The notes under the pieces: model-generated | The model's input: only the letters and a program-made list of their open reading frames with translations | Told to the model about the DNA's origin: nothing | The model's database searches: none | Position numbers and translations under genes: made by a program | Assembly (NCBI RefSeq): GCF_024679095.1 | Contig: NC_066513.1 | Location: 9,488,606 to 9,552,605, forward strand | Origin: Eriocheir sinensis | Taxonomy: Eukaryota > Arthropoda > Malacostraca > Decapoda > Varunidae | Direction: 5' to 3' | DNA: 64,000 bases | Shown here: piece after piece, positions 55,024-64,000 of the stretch | Position numbering within the stretch: position 1 is the first letter of the stretch | Layout of the letters: the number at the start of each line of letters is the position of its first letter

Positions 55024-56062
55024 CTAGAGGAACATGCTGTAATACGGGGTTAAAAGTCGTCGTTGTGTTGATTGAGAAGATGACGGTAGGAAGGCTTCCT
55101 TCCTGGGAGTTACAGGTTTTTCGGCGTCGTTAAATAACTGCCAAAGTTTTTGGGATTTACGACGCGATAATTTTTTAAACGGTGCATCATGAGATATAAT
55201 TCTATCTCTATGATACGATTTAGAAACAACTTTATCTCCATTCAAAACAGTTTTGGGATTACTTACACTTGGTTTACTACTACTTCTTCTTTCACTATTT
55301 TCTTTTTTGTCAGATTCGAGTCTTGGTCTTTTCTGTTGATCTTTTGTTGACCAGCTTCTTTTTTCTTGGACGTCTTCTAAATCTCGGCGGTGTCGTCGTT
55401 TGCTGCGAGATTCTTTTGTAGTTGATGATTTCTTATTTGTTTCCCTGACCGATGGCGGAGAAGTCGTTCGTGATGCGAAAGGTGAATCATAATCTGCACT
55501 TGCACTTGACGAAGCGACACCTCTGCGCATGAAACCAAATATATCGTAAGGACTCAACGGTTCTTCGAATCCCGTGTCCTCTGAAAACATCCTCCTGGTG
55601 TCTTTGGTCTCTCAATTGGGGATAAAGACGGCGGTGTATTTGTCGTATCCTCAATATAAGTCTTGGATGTGTCTTTAATCTTTCTATTGTTTAAAAATCC
55701 TCCGGGTGATCTGAATCCAATACATTTCCGAAATCTTCATATTTAGGCAATTGAACGCAAAGGAAGAGTAAATTGTTGTTCTCAAACAAGTAACGGTTCC
55801 ATACATTGTCTTCAAGACTGTTAGCTTCCGTGTCGATCTTTTTTAGTTTGTCAATTATATTAACTGTGTCTATTGTCCATTTCAAATCTAAATATTTCGT
55901 TGCCATCACTACGTTCGTCCTCTGATCGTAAATGAAAGCCAAAAGTCTCCAGTCTGGCACAACACTGTCTGAAACTCCGAGACGTACATCAAATCTCATC
56001 AAGCGTGAATTTTGGTCGGGTCTGAAGATTTTCCTTCTACTACAGGATCTCCACCGCTCCAC
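55024..56062 (-). pseudogene. Ser/Lys/Arg-rich gene with two frame changes
   Basis: The 5' part (56062-55691) is globular, and its first start overlaps the plus-strand gene at 56081 head to head. A stop at 55691 is bypassed by another frame (about 55715-55575) that carries Pro/Thr-rich coding-like residues. A third frame from 55590 runs to 55024 with SR/KR-rich sequence (SKRRHRRD, RRKSQK), suggesting a nuclear protein. Each transition overlaps by a few codons, consistent with single-base indels in one gene of about 340 residues. Confidence 0.5.
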
Positions 56063-56080
56063 ACCTTAAGCTTCAATGTT

Positions 56081-56574
56081 ATGGCAGTGAATTGGGACCA
56101 ACTCAGAAACAGAACGCGATGGGTAAGACACCTTCCCACTGTGTCGTACACAGATGTTGATGACACGTATACTCGTACATCGAATTGGCGATCGTGTCGT
56201 CAAGCACTGGGTAAAGTCAACGACTTTAAACGTGCTTATCGCCAAGCTTTCAAGTCAGATAAACTCGTCAAAGGACATCTAGCTCCAGTGGCTGACTTTT
56301 GTTAGCAAGTGAAAGACTCGCCACTTTTCAGATTTGTAATGTAGTACCTCAACCGCAGATACACAACAATATAAACTGGAAGATTGTAGAACGCGAAACG
56401 CGTGAATTTGTGACTAATAATCCAACGGTTGTTTCTTATATTGAAACTGGACCAATCTACTGTGACGATTCCAAACCACTTATAAATAATTTATTGCATG
56501 TACCTATTGGTATGTACAAAATTGTAGTTGGACACAACGGATATAAGTTATTCACTCGTGTATCGATGTTCTGA
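56081..56574 (+). pseudogene. Unrecognised ~165-residue gene with one frameshift
   Basis: ATG 56081 opens a basic N-terminal half that stops at 56303. From about 56299 the adjacent frame continues to 56574 with a beta-rich C-terminal half (PIGMYKIVVGHNGYK). A single indel near 56285 explains both. It is followed by a promoter region for the next gene. Confidence 0.5.
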
Positions 56575-56625
56575 GCATCTAATACGTCACCACCGCTAGG
56601 CACCGCCACCAGCAGCAGTCTAGAT

Positions 56626-56660
56626 CCTATTTAAACCGCCGCGGATACAGCAGAGTCATC
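56626..56660 (+). promoter_or_regulatory. TATTTAAA core promoter for the 56702 gene
   Basis: TATTTAAA near 56626-56633 lies about 25-30 nt upstream of GAGTCATCAT and about 75 nt upstream of ATG 56702. This spacing fits a TATA promoter. Confidence 0.45.
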
Positions 56661-56701
56661 ATATCCTCTCTGTCTTCTGGTCTCTTAACATAACTCTGAA
56701 C

Positions 56702-57112
56702 ATGGCTGATACTAAATCTGGAACTACTAACGATCTTATGGATTTTCAAGAAGAATCATCCGAACCTGTAAGAACAACAACAACAATAATGTCACAGGAT
56801 AATAAGTCGGGGTTTGGAACAAAGTCAAAAGTGGTGGTTTTACAACTTCACCTCCAAATTTCGGAGGAGCAGAGTGTGGAGCATTACCTGAAAGTGGGTG
56901 TGGGTGAGGGTTACGGAGAAAAAGCGAGCAGCGTGCTGCTACTATTGATGCAGCGAACGTTCGCAGCGGCGGTGAAGATGATGCAGCGAACGTTCGCGGC
57001 GGCGGTGAAGATGATGTTGCAACATCATCTAACTTAGGTGATGGAGCAGATCATGACTTATGCAGGGACACAATTGATTATTTAATGGACTCACCCAAGC
57101 GATTCGTGTTCA
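56702..57112 (+). pseudogene. Small acidic/Gly-rich gene with a frameshift and a stop
   Basis: ATG 56702 opens about 40 residues. Near 56825 the frame shifts. The alternative frame is Gly/Ser-rich with an internal stop near 56910, then two copies of an AANVRxGGEDD unit (about 56957-57010), and ends at TAA 57112. AATAAA follows at about 57131. It is probably a short nuclear or virion protein; unassigned. Confidence 0.4.
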
Positions 57113-57147
57113 CACTCATACTAGAAGATCAATAAAATGTATGATCT

Positions 57148-57645
57148 ATGAGTGTAGGCGACATGGCCATTTTGGCCGTGTGGATCAAGATTCGTGTATT
57201 AGGGCTTCAATGGACAGACTCTGCTATTAATCCTCGAAATAGTTGGTTGAGTGAAGTTCTTTGTAATCAATTATTGTTGAACGATCTCACTAACTTTGGA
57301 GTCTTGGGTGATTCTAAGATCGTCAACAGATTAGATTGCACGACCGATACCATTCACCGAAATGGAGCTCGTATACCCACTGAAAAAGACCAGTTAAATT
57401 TTCTTAAGATGACGTCTCAGCAGGATCGTAAACAGGCCGCTTGTCAGCACCGACTCATGAATGTCCGCACACGTACTCATCTAGGTCGTATTACAGGAGC
57501 GACATGGGCCCTAGAAGCCATCAAGACTCTTTCGAAAGGTTCCAAAGAAGTTTACGCCAAATTATCTTCCGCTATGGATGTGGCTCAACTGGGACACACT
57601 AACCTCGCTAACATGTTTCCTTACTACAGTACTAATTCTCTGTAA
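57148..57645 (+). CDS. Intact 165-residue protein
   Basis: From ATG 57148, a clean frame to 57645 with globular composition and no membrane segment, five cysteines spread over the length, and a helical C-terminal half. It lies between two damaged genes in the same direction, 36 nt after the previous stop. It is not recognised, but the codon usage fits the neighbours. Confidence 0.55.
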   Translation: MSVGDMAILAVWIKIRVLGLQWTDSAINPRNSWLSEVLCNQLLLNDLTNFGVLGDSKIVNRLDCTTDTIHRNGARIPTEKDQLNFLKMTSQQDRKQAACQHRLMNVRTRTHLGRITGATWALEAIKTLSKGSKEVYAKLSSAMDVAQLGHTNLANMFPYYSTNSL

Positions 57646-57733
57646 TGAAAAGAGAACGGTTTGTGGGGTTACGTACGACGTACGTCAGAATTGAAATACA
57701 ATCTTACAAGGTAGACTGCTCCCCGATTTCATA

Positions 57734-58767
57734 ATGAAAAATCCTCTGGGTGCGGCTTCCATCAATGGTTACCCTATTACAAGCGAGGGTGAGTTGATGG
57801 CGATGCTCAAGCGTCAGAAAACCGCAGGAGTTGTCCAAGGCAGTAGCGACAATGGCGGTAATAACAATGATAAATTCGGAGAAGGTATCATCAGCGAGAG
57901 TGCTTTGAGAGCGGTGGGTGATCAATTCCTAAACTCAGAGTTGAAACCACTAAAGGAAGCTTGGGATAAACTAATGGAACTCCTGGGAGTATTTAGAAAA
58001 CTGCAACTGTGTTTAAACATATTCTTTCTAATAATCCATCTAATCAAAAACAAAGCAACGTCACCTCCATGGTGCAAACCCTGCGCTCTCACATCGACAC
58101 CATCAACAAGGCTCAGAACTTTATCAGGGACGAAGTAGCGAGAGTAGTGGCAGGTAGCGACCTAATCAGTAGAGGGTACGGGGGAGACCCCACTCATGCA
58201 TTGGTTTCTCCTCATCGATATGAATTCTTTGGGGTGCTCGGAGCCATTTCAAGTGGTGTTCAAGACGGTCTTAACGGACTCTACTCCATGAGGAATATTG
58301 ACGTTGATATCTTACGTAGATCCCTAGAAGAACAGGTTGTTCTTCCGAACAAACAAGGTAAGGTTTTACCCGAACATGGTAATTTACGATTCAACAAAGC
58401 GGATCAGTTGATCACTAATAGCGAATCGATCTTTAGATCACAGGCTTATAATGTAAGTGGCGACAAGCTGAAGAGGGTGATTGATACCATAGTTCAAGGC
58501 TTCGAAAGTATAGATGCCGCTCAACGTCGAAACGTCGATGGAATTGCACCTATGACTCTAACGACCAGTAACGAAATTAAACGACATGGTGTTATCAAAC
58601 TGTTGAACGACAATCCTGTGCTACTTCAATCCATATCGAATACTTTGTACTTTGGAAGAGAACAGGAAAATGATCAACCGCAAGTTACGAACTTTAAAAT
58701 ATATTCAAACACCGTCAGAGATCAAAATGATAATATGAATCATCTTTTCAGTACTAAGGTACGTTAA
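57734..58767 (+). pseudogene. ~345-codon nimavirus-like gene with one frameshift
   Basis: ATG 57734 begins a soluble N-terminal part with a Gly/Asn linker. Near 57990-58010 the frame changes, and from about 58009 the rest is open to TAA 58767. The C-terminal part is helical and Asn/Asp/Gln-rich (GREQENDQPQ). AATAAA lies about 25 nt past the stop. It is convergent with the gene ending at 58823. A capsid- or tegument-type protein is possible but unproven. Confidence 0.55.
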
Positions 58768-58822
58768 CTAACTAACTCTGTAGGTTGCAAATTAATAAAA
58801 AGACATTCATACAATGTTATAT

Positions 58823-59736
58823 TTATTCCAACCTTATTTTTTTTTTAATTTTACTTTCCAGGTTTTCTTCAGTGTAGGCGAGCATAGTGAAAAATGTTTT
58901 TGATTCTACCGACTGAACAGCCTGAGGAGTTTGTTCTGTATTAACTTGAACCAAAAAGACGCCTTCGCCTTGACTGTCTGCTACACTCATAAGCTCATGG
59001 ATGGCTGGAAAAATGTATGTTGCATCACTGTTGTCACTACGTGTTGAAAACATGGAAACATACACTTTAAAGTTTGCAGTGTTTTTAAAACGAATTTTAA
59101 AATTAATTATATTGGCCCCAGTAGATATTTTGTCGATCCAAATATACAAAAAGACATTAGGCACTATATCATTTTCTGAAAAAGTATTATCAATTAATTG
59201 GATCGGGAAGGCTCCGTGCTGTTGAGGTATGTTTGTGTTAACATAGGTAGTTTGCGTATTATCATCGAAATAAAAATTTAATAGACTTAACCGGTTTTGT
59301 TTGTGAAGTCGTTTGTTCTGCAAAGAGGATTCTTGAAGAAGAAGTGTGTTCATATTACTCTCACTGAGCAATTGATGATCATCGATTAATTGTTTAACAT
59401 CGACTGTTAAATCAAATATAATATCTTCGTTGACATTCGACACGATACGTGCCAGTTGATTCCTCACAGTTTCGGTTAAGTTGACTTTAATGACTTCACT
59501 AATCTTAGTTTTTAAAGATTCTGAATTGAACACTTGATCTGAGAAAGCCAACATAGATTTATTCAAAACAAGTTATAAAACGTATCAAGATTTTTACTAA
59601 CAATGTATCTTTTCAAATAATCGTATAACAAGTACAAAGTCAATGGTTGATTCGGAATTTCTTTCTGAAGTGTAACCAACCTCTTGTCAACTAAGGCTTC
59701 AATTCTTTGCTTCACGGTGTCAGAGAGAGTAGCCAT
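58823..59736 (-). pseudogene. ~300-residue gene with a single frameshift
   Basis: ATG 59736 opens 57 codons of a helical domain (VKQRIEALVDKRLVTLQKE), closing at TGA 59563-59565 within TTGTTTTGA. The adjacent frame is open from 59566 to 58823 and continues a helical then beta-rich protein. Only one missing base in the T run separates the halves. The start lies 21 nt after the stop of the small membrane protein gene, suggesting co-transcription. Confidence 0.65.
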
Positions 59737-59756
59737 CGCTGCCTGCGGTGCTGCTG

Positions 59757-59909
59757 CTAAAGCAATCCGTCGTCTATTTCACTAACGTCTGCGTCCTGTT
59801 CTGCAATTAAGGGTTCGCGATGTAACAAACGATTCTGATACACAGCCACTAACGTAACGCTTATGGCTACGAAGACCATTAACAATATCAAAATCGACGA
59901 ATCGTTCAT
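59757..59909 (-). CDS. Intact 50-residue single-span membrane protein
   Basis: ATG at 59909 to TAG at 59757. Residues 6-23 form a strong transmembrane segment (ILILLMVFVAISVTLVAV), followed by a short basic then acidic tail (DADVSEIDDGLL). Small N-anchored envelope proteins are common in nimaviruses and baculoviruses. An AT-rich TATA-like stretch (TATAATATTTATAAT) lies immediately upstream. Confidence 0.6.
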   Translation of the reverse strand: MNDSSILILLMVFVAISVTLVAVYQNRLLHREPLIAEQDADVSEIDDGLL

Positions 59910-60036
59910 TGTTATTATAAATATTATATAAACTAGATTGAAAAATTATTACACCGTCCTTCTGTATCTTGACAGAAGAATTGCCAAGTAATCACACGTC
60001 TGTTAAATAGCTAATTATGTTTAACACACCTAAGTC

Positions 60037-60255
60037 TCAGCGCTCACGACTCGGTCCGCCTTCCTTTGTTGTCTCAATTTTAGAGGGTGTGCAAAATAGA
60101 TCTAATCTCATGAAATATTCGCTAATAAAATCCTTCATACTTTTGGCTATTCGCAGGAGACTCCTATTGGTTTCGATGAGTCCTGCTACGGTTATATCTT
60201 CTTCGCGTCGAACAAAGTTCATATCGTATCCCACGGAAGATAACAGTCGAATACA
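60037..60255 (-). pseudogene. C-terminal fragment of an unassigned gene
   Basis: A minus-strand frame open from beyond 60255 to a stop near 60037 encodes about 70 helical residues (ETNRSLLRIAKSMKDFISEYF). No ATG supports a start here; the 5' end merges with GTGTACATCTCTCTATGTAGATCC repeat DNA near 60290. Confidence 0.4.
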
Positions 60256-60334
60256 AGGAGTTAGGATCTACATAGAGAGATGTACACATGAGGTATGTAA
60301 ACCAGTAACACACTGACTTACAATTCTGACTTTA

Positions 60335-60835
60335 TTGTTAGAACTGAATGTCGTCTACCTTTGATTGAAGTGAATGCGTGTCTTTGTCTTCCGAAGCCTG
60401 ATTCTGAATCTAGTTCGTATTGATTGTCGTCTAACCTTATGTGAGGTGAATGTGTGTCTTTGTCTTCCGAAGCTTCCGATTCTGAATCTAGTTCGTACTG
60501 AATGTCGTCTAACCTTGTGTGAGGTGAATGTGTGTCTTTGTCTTCCGAAGCTTCAGATTCTGACTTTAGTATTATGTTAACCATAATTTAGGATCTACAT
60601 AGGGAGATGTACGTTCGAACTGAATGTCGTCTACCTTTGATTGAAGTGAATGCATGTCTTTGTCTTCCGAAGCTTCCGATTCTGAATCTTGAATGTCGTC
60701 TGACCTTATGTGAGGTGAATGTGTCTTCGATTCTGAATTTAGTTCGTGCTAGAGTGTATACTACATTCATAAAGTCAGAATTGGAAGACAAAGACTTCAC
60801 ATCCAGCAACTACAAAGTCAGAATCAAGCACCGAA
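60335..60835. repeat. Palindromic-family repeat cluster
   Basis: Four or five same-direction arms (AATGTCGTCTA...GTGAGGTGAATGTGTGTCTTTGTCTTCCGAAGCTTC(C/A)GATTCTGA) in tandem at about 60-80 bp, ending with an inverted arm (AGAATTGGAAGACAAAGAC). They translate as shared pseudo-ORFs on both strands. Confidence 0.8.
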
Positions 60836-60844
60836 AGACATAAT

Positions 60845-61480
60845 TGAAAAAAAAGAATCGTCAAATGTGTCGAGGTCTCCGTCCGATTTTGATCTAGCGA
60901 AGTTTGCTACTGTTTCGCTACTTGTCAATTCACCGTTGCCAGCAACGAGAAAAGTTAGCCGAGACCCTGTGAGCCACTGCAGCTCGCTAGCTGCTCACCC
61001 CCCACCGTGTTGAACCCCACCGCCCAACACCCGAGCCGAGAAACTCGGCTAACTGGCCGGAGTGACCTGATGAGGTGTCCCCCTAAAAAGTCCACTTACG
61101 GCTCAAACCGGGCGACCGGACCGCTCGATTCTGCACCTGTTAGGGATGAAATGCGTGACGCGAGCGCGCCGATATCGTGAGTTACCACTGAAAGTCAGAA
61201 TGCGACGCTTTCTCCTCCCGATTTGGAGCGTAGGGATAACTGAACTATTTTAACGGATGGGTTTCGGTCACGACGGTCGACGATTTGGACCATTCGGGAG
61301 GCAGAATCTGTCGCGCTCGTCACCCTATATGTTCACAGGTGTGCTCAAGGCACTTCGCTACACGCTAGATGCGCTACTAAGGTGGCGTTGGACCGTCACT
61401 GGTAACGCTGGGGAGGTCGTCGTCAAAAAAAACCCATAGCCTGTACACCCCCGCTGACCCTCCACCCCCCGCATCTTAAT
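60845..61480 (+). repeat. 0.63-kb GC-rich repeat, copy B
   Basis: The inverted partner of 9905-10545. It contains AGCCGAGAAACTCGGCT (hairpin) and CGTTGCCAGCAACG. Its ends are bordered by palindromic-family repeats on both sides, as in copy A. No common ORF. Confidence 0.8.
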
Positions 61481-61494
61481 TGTTAGTAAATTGA

Positions 61495-61685
61495 CACAAG
61501 AACACACACATTCACCTATTAGAATCGGACACTCTGAAATAAAAAAAAACATTAGTTGCACTAAAACAAACCTATATTATCAGAATAGGACGCTCAGAAA
61601 GACAAGAACACACATTCACCTCGATAGAGTTAGACGACATTTAGTTGTATTATAATTGGATGATAAAATATACAAGAACACACAT
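61495..61685. repeat. Palindromic-repeat arms
   Basis: Three ACAAGAACACACATTCACC arms (61497, 61604, 61672) with AGAATAGGACGCTCAG and TTAGACGACATT. The last passes directly into the 61680-62037 duplicate. Confidence 0.7.
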
Positions 61686-62037
61686 TCACCGATAGAGTCA
61701 GAATCTGTTCATGATCAACACTAGCTAGAGTGGGGTCCGATATTTGACGATTTCGTTTCATAACAGTCTCCTAAGCGTTAATCTAAAAATTGAGTTTTTC
61801 TGAGGGGAAGGTATATAAATTATTAGAGAGGGAGAAAGTAGGAATCTGTAAAGTTATATTCTCGAATTTAGGTAGTTTGTCGCGACAAAGATAGAAATTG
61901 GACGCTCCGTAGTGCACAGACACACATTCATCTCAATTAAGTTTATAATCTGTATGCACCCCCATGAAGATTTGGACCCCACTTTGTACTATCGATGTAC
62001 ATATACCCATGCAAAGTTTATATTCTGAAGTTAGTGT
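61680..62037 (+). repeat. ~358-bp duplicate of 46779-47122
   Basis: Right-hand copy. Homology ends abruptly after CTGAAGTTAGTGTA, where the other copy continues with TCCCTCATTCACATATTG. This is the last recognisable viral-associated repeat in the window. Confidence 0.85.
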
Positions 62038-62165
62038 AGAGACATTCACAGCTAACCATACAGCTACAGGGCCATCAACCGCTTGTTCTGTGATGGGAGT
62101 TCTCATAAGAATTACCGCTAGTTTGTCGTTCTTGAGATTAGAAGGCGAGTACTCGTTAGCTTTTA
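62038..62165 (+). pseudogene. Short coding-like fragment at the right edge
   Basis: GAGACATTCACAGCTAACC... reads about 42 codons with coding-like composition (a Thr/Ala-rich then hydrophobic piece) before pyrimidine-rich DNA begins. It could be a last viral gene scrap or host sequence; there is no recognised homology. Confidence 0.25.
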
Positions 62166-63120
62166 TTTCGTTTTTTCAGCCGTCTTCGGAGATTTTTTGT
62201 ATCCTTCTTCTTTTCTGTTTGTATCGTCTGTTTTGTCTTTTTTGTCTTTTCATTTTATTGTTCTTGCCTTTCATCTTCCTCCTTCCTGTCATTTCACTTT
62301 TGTATATTATTTTTTTTACTTCTGCTTCCTCGTTTTGCTTTCCTGCGTTTTTACATTCTCATAATATTAATCTTCCCAATTTCTACACATTTAAATACTC
62401 TCTTTTGTTTCTCTTCTTTCCCATTCGTGTTTATTTTTTCCTCCTTTTTATTGTTTTCTTCCAACTTTTTATATTTATTTTCATATCCTCTTACTTTTTC
62501 ATATATTCTAAGTCTTATTTCGCCTCTTATCCCTTCTCCCTACTCTGCCTTGCTTTAATTCTTCCATCGCCTTCCTCGTAACTTCCTTTTTGTATCCTCT
62601 ACGTTCTTTTAGTTATAATTCCTTGACATTTTTTCTTCCATTTCCTTCTTCCGTTTTCTTGTTCATCTTTTTGTTTCCTTTTTGCAAGTCTTGTTTTTAC
62701 TTCATCTAATATTTTTTCCTTTCTTTTTTTTCTTCGTCCTTCTTCTTTTGCTTCTTTTCTTCCTGTTACTCCTTCAAAACTCTCACTTACTCATACTTAT
62801 TATTTCCATATTACTCCTTCTCCTCCTTTTTCCTGCCCACAAACTTTTCCTTCGATTTTGCATTCCGCTTTCATCCTTTTCCTCCTATTCTCTTCCTTTT
62901 CTTCTGCAGTGGTGATGCCGGGAAGAAGGGTGGAGGGGGGCGGATATGGTAGTCCTGGTGGTTGAAGTGCCTGCCATGATGGTGTTAATGGTCGTTATTC
63001 AAGTGGTGGGTGATTAGTAGTGGTGGTAGCGGCAGTGTTCCTGATAGTGTTATTAGTTGGAATGCTTATTTTGAGTTTAGGTCTACGGGTTTGTTATACC
63101 ATGTTTCAGTTACTATTCTT
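62166..63120. other. Pyrimidine-rich, gene-free, probably host DNA
   Basis: A strong C/T strand bias without repeats of the viral families; long Phe/Leu ORFs are composition artefacts. It is unlike anything left of 62 kb. Confidence 0.55.
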
Positions 63121-63122
63121 CC

Positions 63123-63238
<116 letters not shown>

Positions 63239-63239
63239 T

Positions 63240-63652
<413 letters not shown>

Positions 63653-63663
63653 GGGAGCTATTT

Positions 63664-63972
63664 TCAGGTAAATGGAAACAATTTTGTTAGCAAAATTTCA
63701 ATATTTTGATTTATTGATGAAGGAGTTATTGGCAAGTCGGAGAACAGATTTGGCACGATTCTTGGCATAAATGTGAAGACCATTTTTAGCAAAAGTTCTA
63801 AGGCTCCGGCACCTTCTGTGAGCTGCCTCAATCGTTGATAGCACGCGAACAAGCGTGACTGAACCAGGGAGTTTTGCCATGATAAATGAATAACGCGGAA
63901 TGTGTGGCTCCATCCCGATCTCACCTCCGTCACGCTCTGGGCACGCGTCTCAGACCTGGAAGCTATAATCAT
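63664..63972 (-). other. Weak coding-like ORF in host flank
   Basis: A 102-codon minus-strand frame with mixed composition and a second overlapping frame of similar quality. It might be a transposase or host repeat relic; neither frame shows a motif I recognise. Confidence 0.2.
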
Positions 63973-64000
63973 TCCGCAGAGAATGAGAGAAAAATAAACT

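Noticed and set aside
60318..60843. Several small ORFs on both strands with shared phrases
   Set aside because: All are repeat-family translations; no unique coding content.
61964..62581. 205-codon Phe/Leu-rich ORF as a membrane protein
   Set aside because: The hydrophobicity comes from pyrimidine-rich DNA; the 5' part is duplicated repeat sequence also at 47 kb.

Overview
The window reads as a decapod-crustacean chromosome segment carrying a decayed, rearranged endogenous large DNA virus of the nimavirus type (relatives of white spot syndrome virus, WSSV). Viral origin is suggested by densely packed AT-rich genes on both strands, short or overlapping intergenic gaps, an intact 194-residue protein with the size and architecture of the VP24/VP26/VP28 virion family (23267-23851), a collagen-like gene (50008 onward), helicase-like ATPases, a RING/acidic protein, and palindromic repeats resembling viral homologous regions. 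Host origin of the surroundings is suggested by tRNA-derived SINEs, long (TA), (TG) and (GA) microsatellites, and a right end (about 62.04 kb onward) with no viral-looking genes. I ran no database search, so the virus and host assignments are inference.

Layout. 1-8.2 kb: a duplicated gene piece, a two-exon gene with a clear spliceosomal intron, a 79-bp tandem array between direct repeats, a SINE, and three genes including a 775-codon ORF. 8.2-11.4 kb: palindromic repeats, a (TA)n tract and a 0.63-kb GC-rich repeat. 11.4-23.9 kb: about ten genes, mostly broken, including an SF3/D5-like helicase remnant and the VP28-like gene. 24-33.2 kb: a SINE-split gene, two more intron-containing genes, and a long broken gene. 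33.2-34.8 kb: repeats with many TGACGTA motifs. 34.8-45.1 kb: two long broken genes, a Strawberry-notch-like helicase remnant, duplicated junction fragments and the RING/acidic gene. 45.2-48.2 kb: three repeat arrays. 48.3-60.3 kb: a second gene-dense block. 60.3-62.0 kb: palindromic repeats, the inverted partner of the GC-rich repeat, and a copy of 46.8-47.1 kb. 62.04-64 kb: probable host DNA.

Three themes recur. (1) Most genes contain one to five frameshifts or stops, yet both sides of each break still look coding. This fits a non-functional insertion, although uncorrected long-read indels could explain some breaks. (2) At least eight gene fragments occur twice, with sharp junctions, so the element has been scrambled by duplication and inversion. 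Comparing copies reveals ancestral gene order and individual lesions. (3) Repeats are layered: palindromic units, CRE-like arrays, a dispersed GGACCCCACT family, and SINEs that entered after some duplications. Intact genes that could still make protein include 23267-23851, 27365-28015, 29964-30342 (spliced), 53153-54106, 57148-57645 and 59757-59909.
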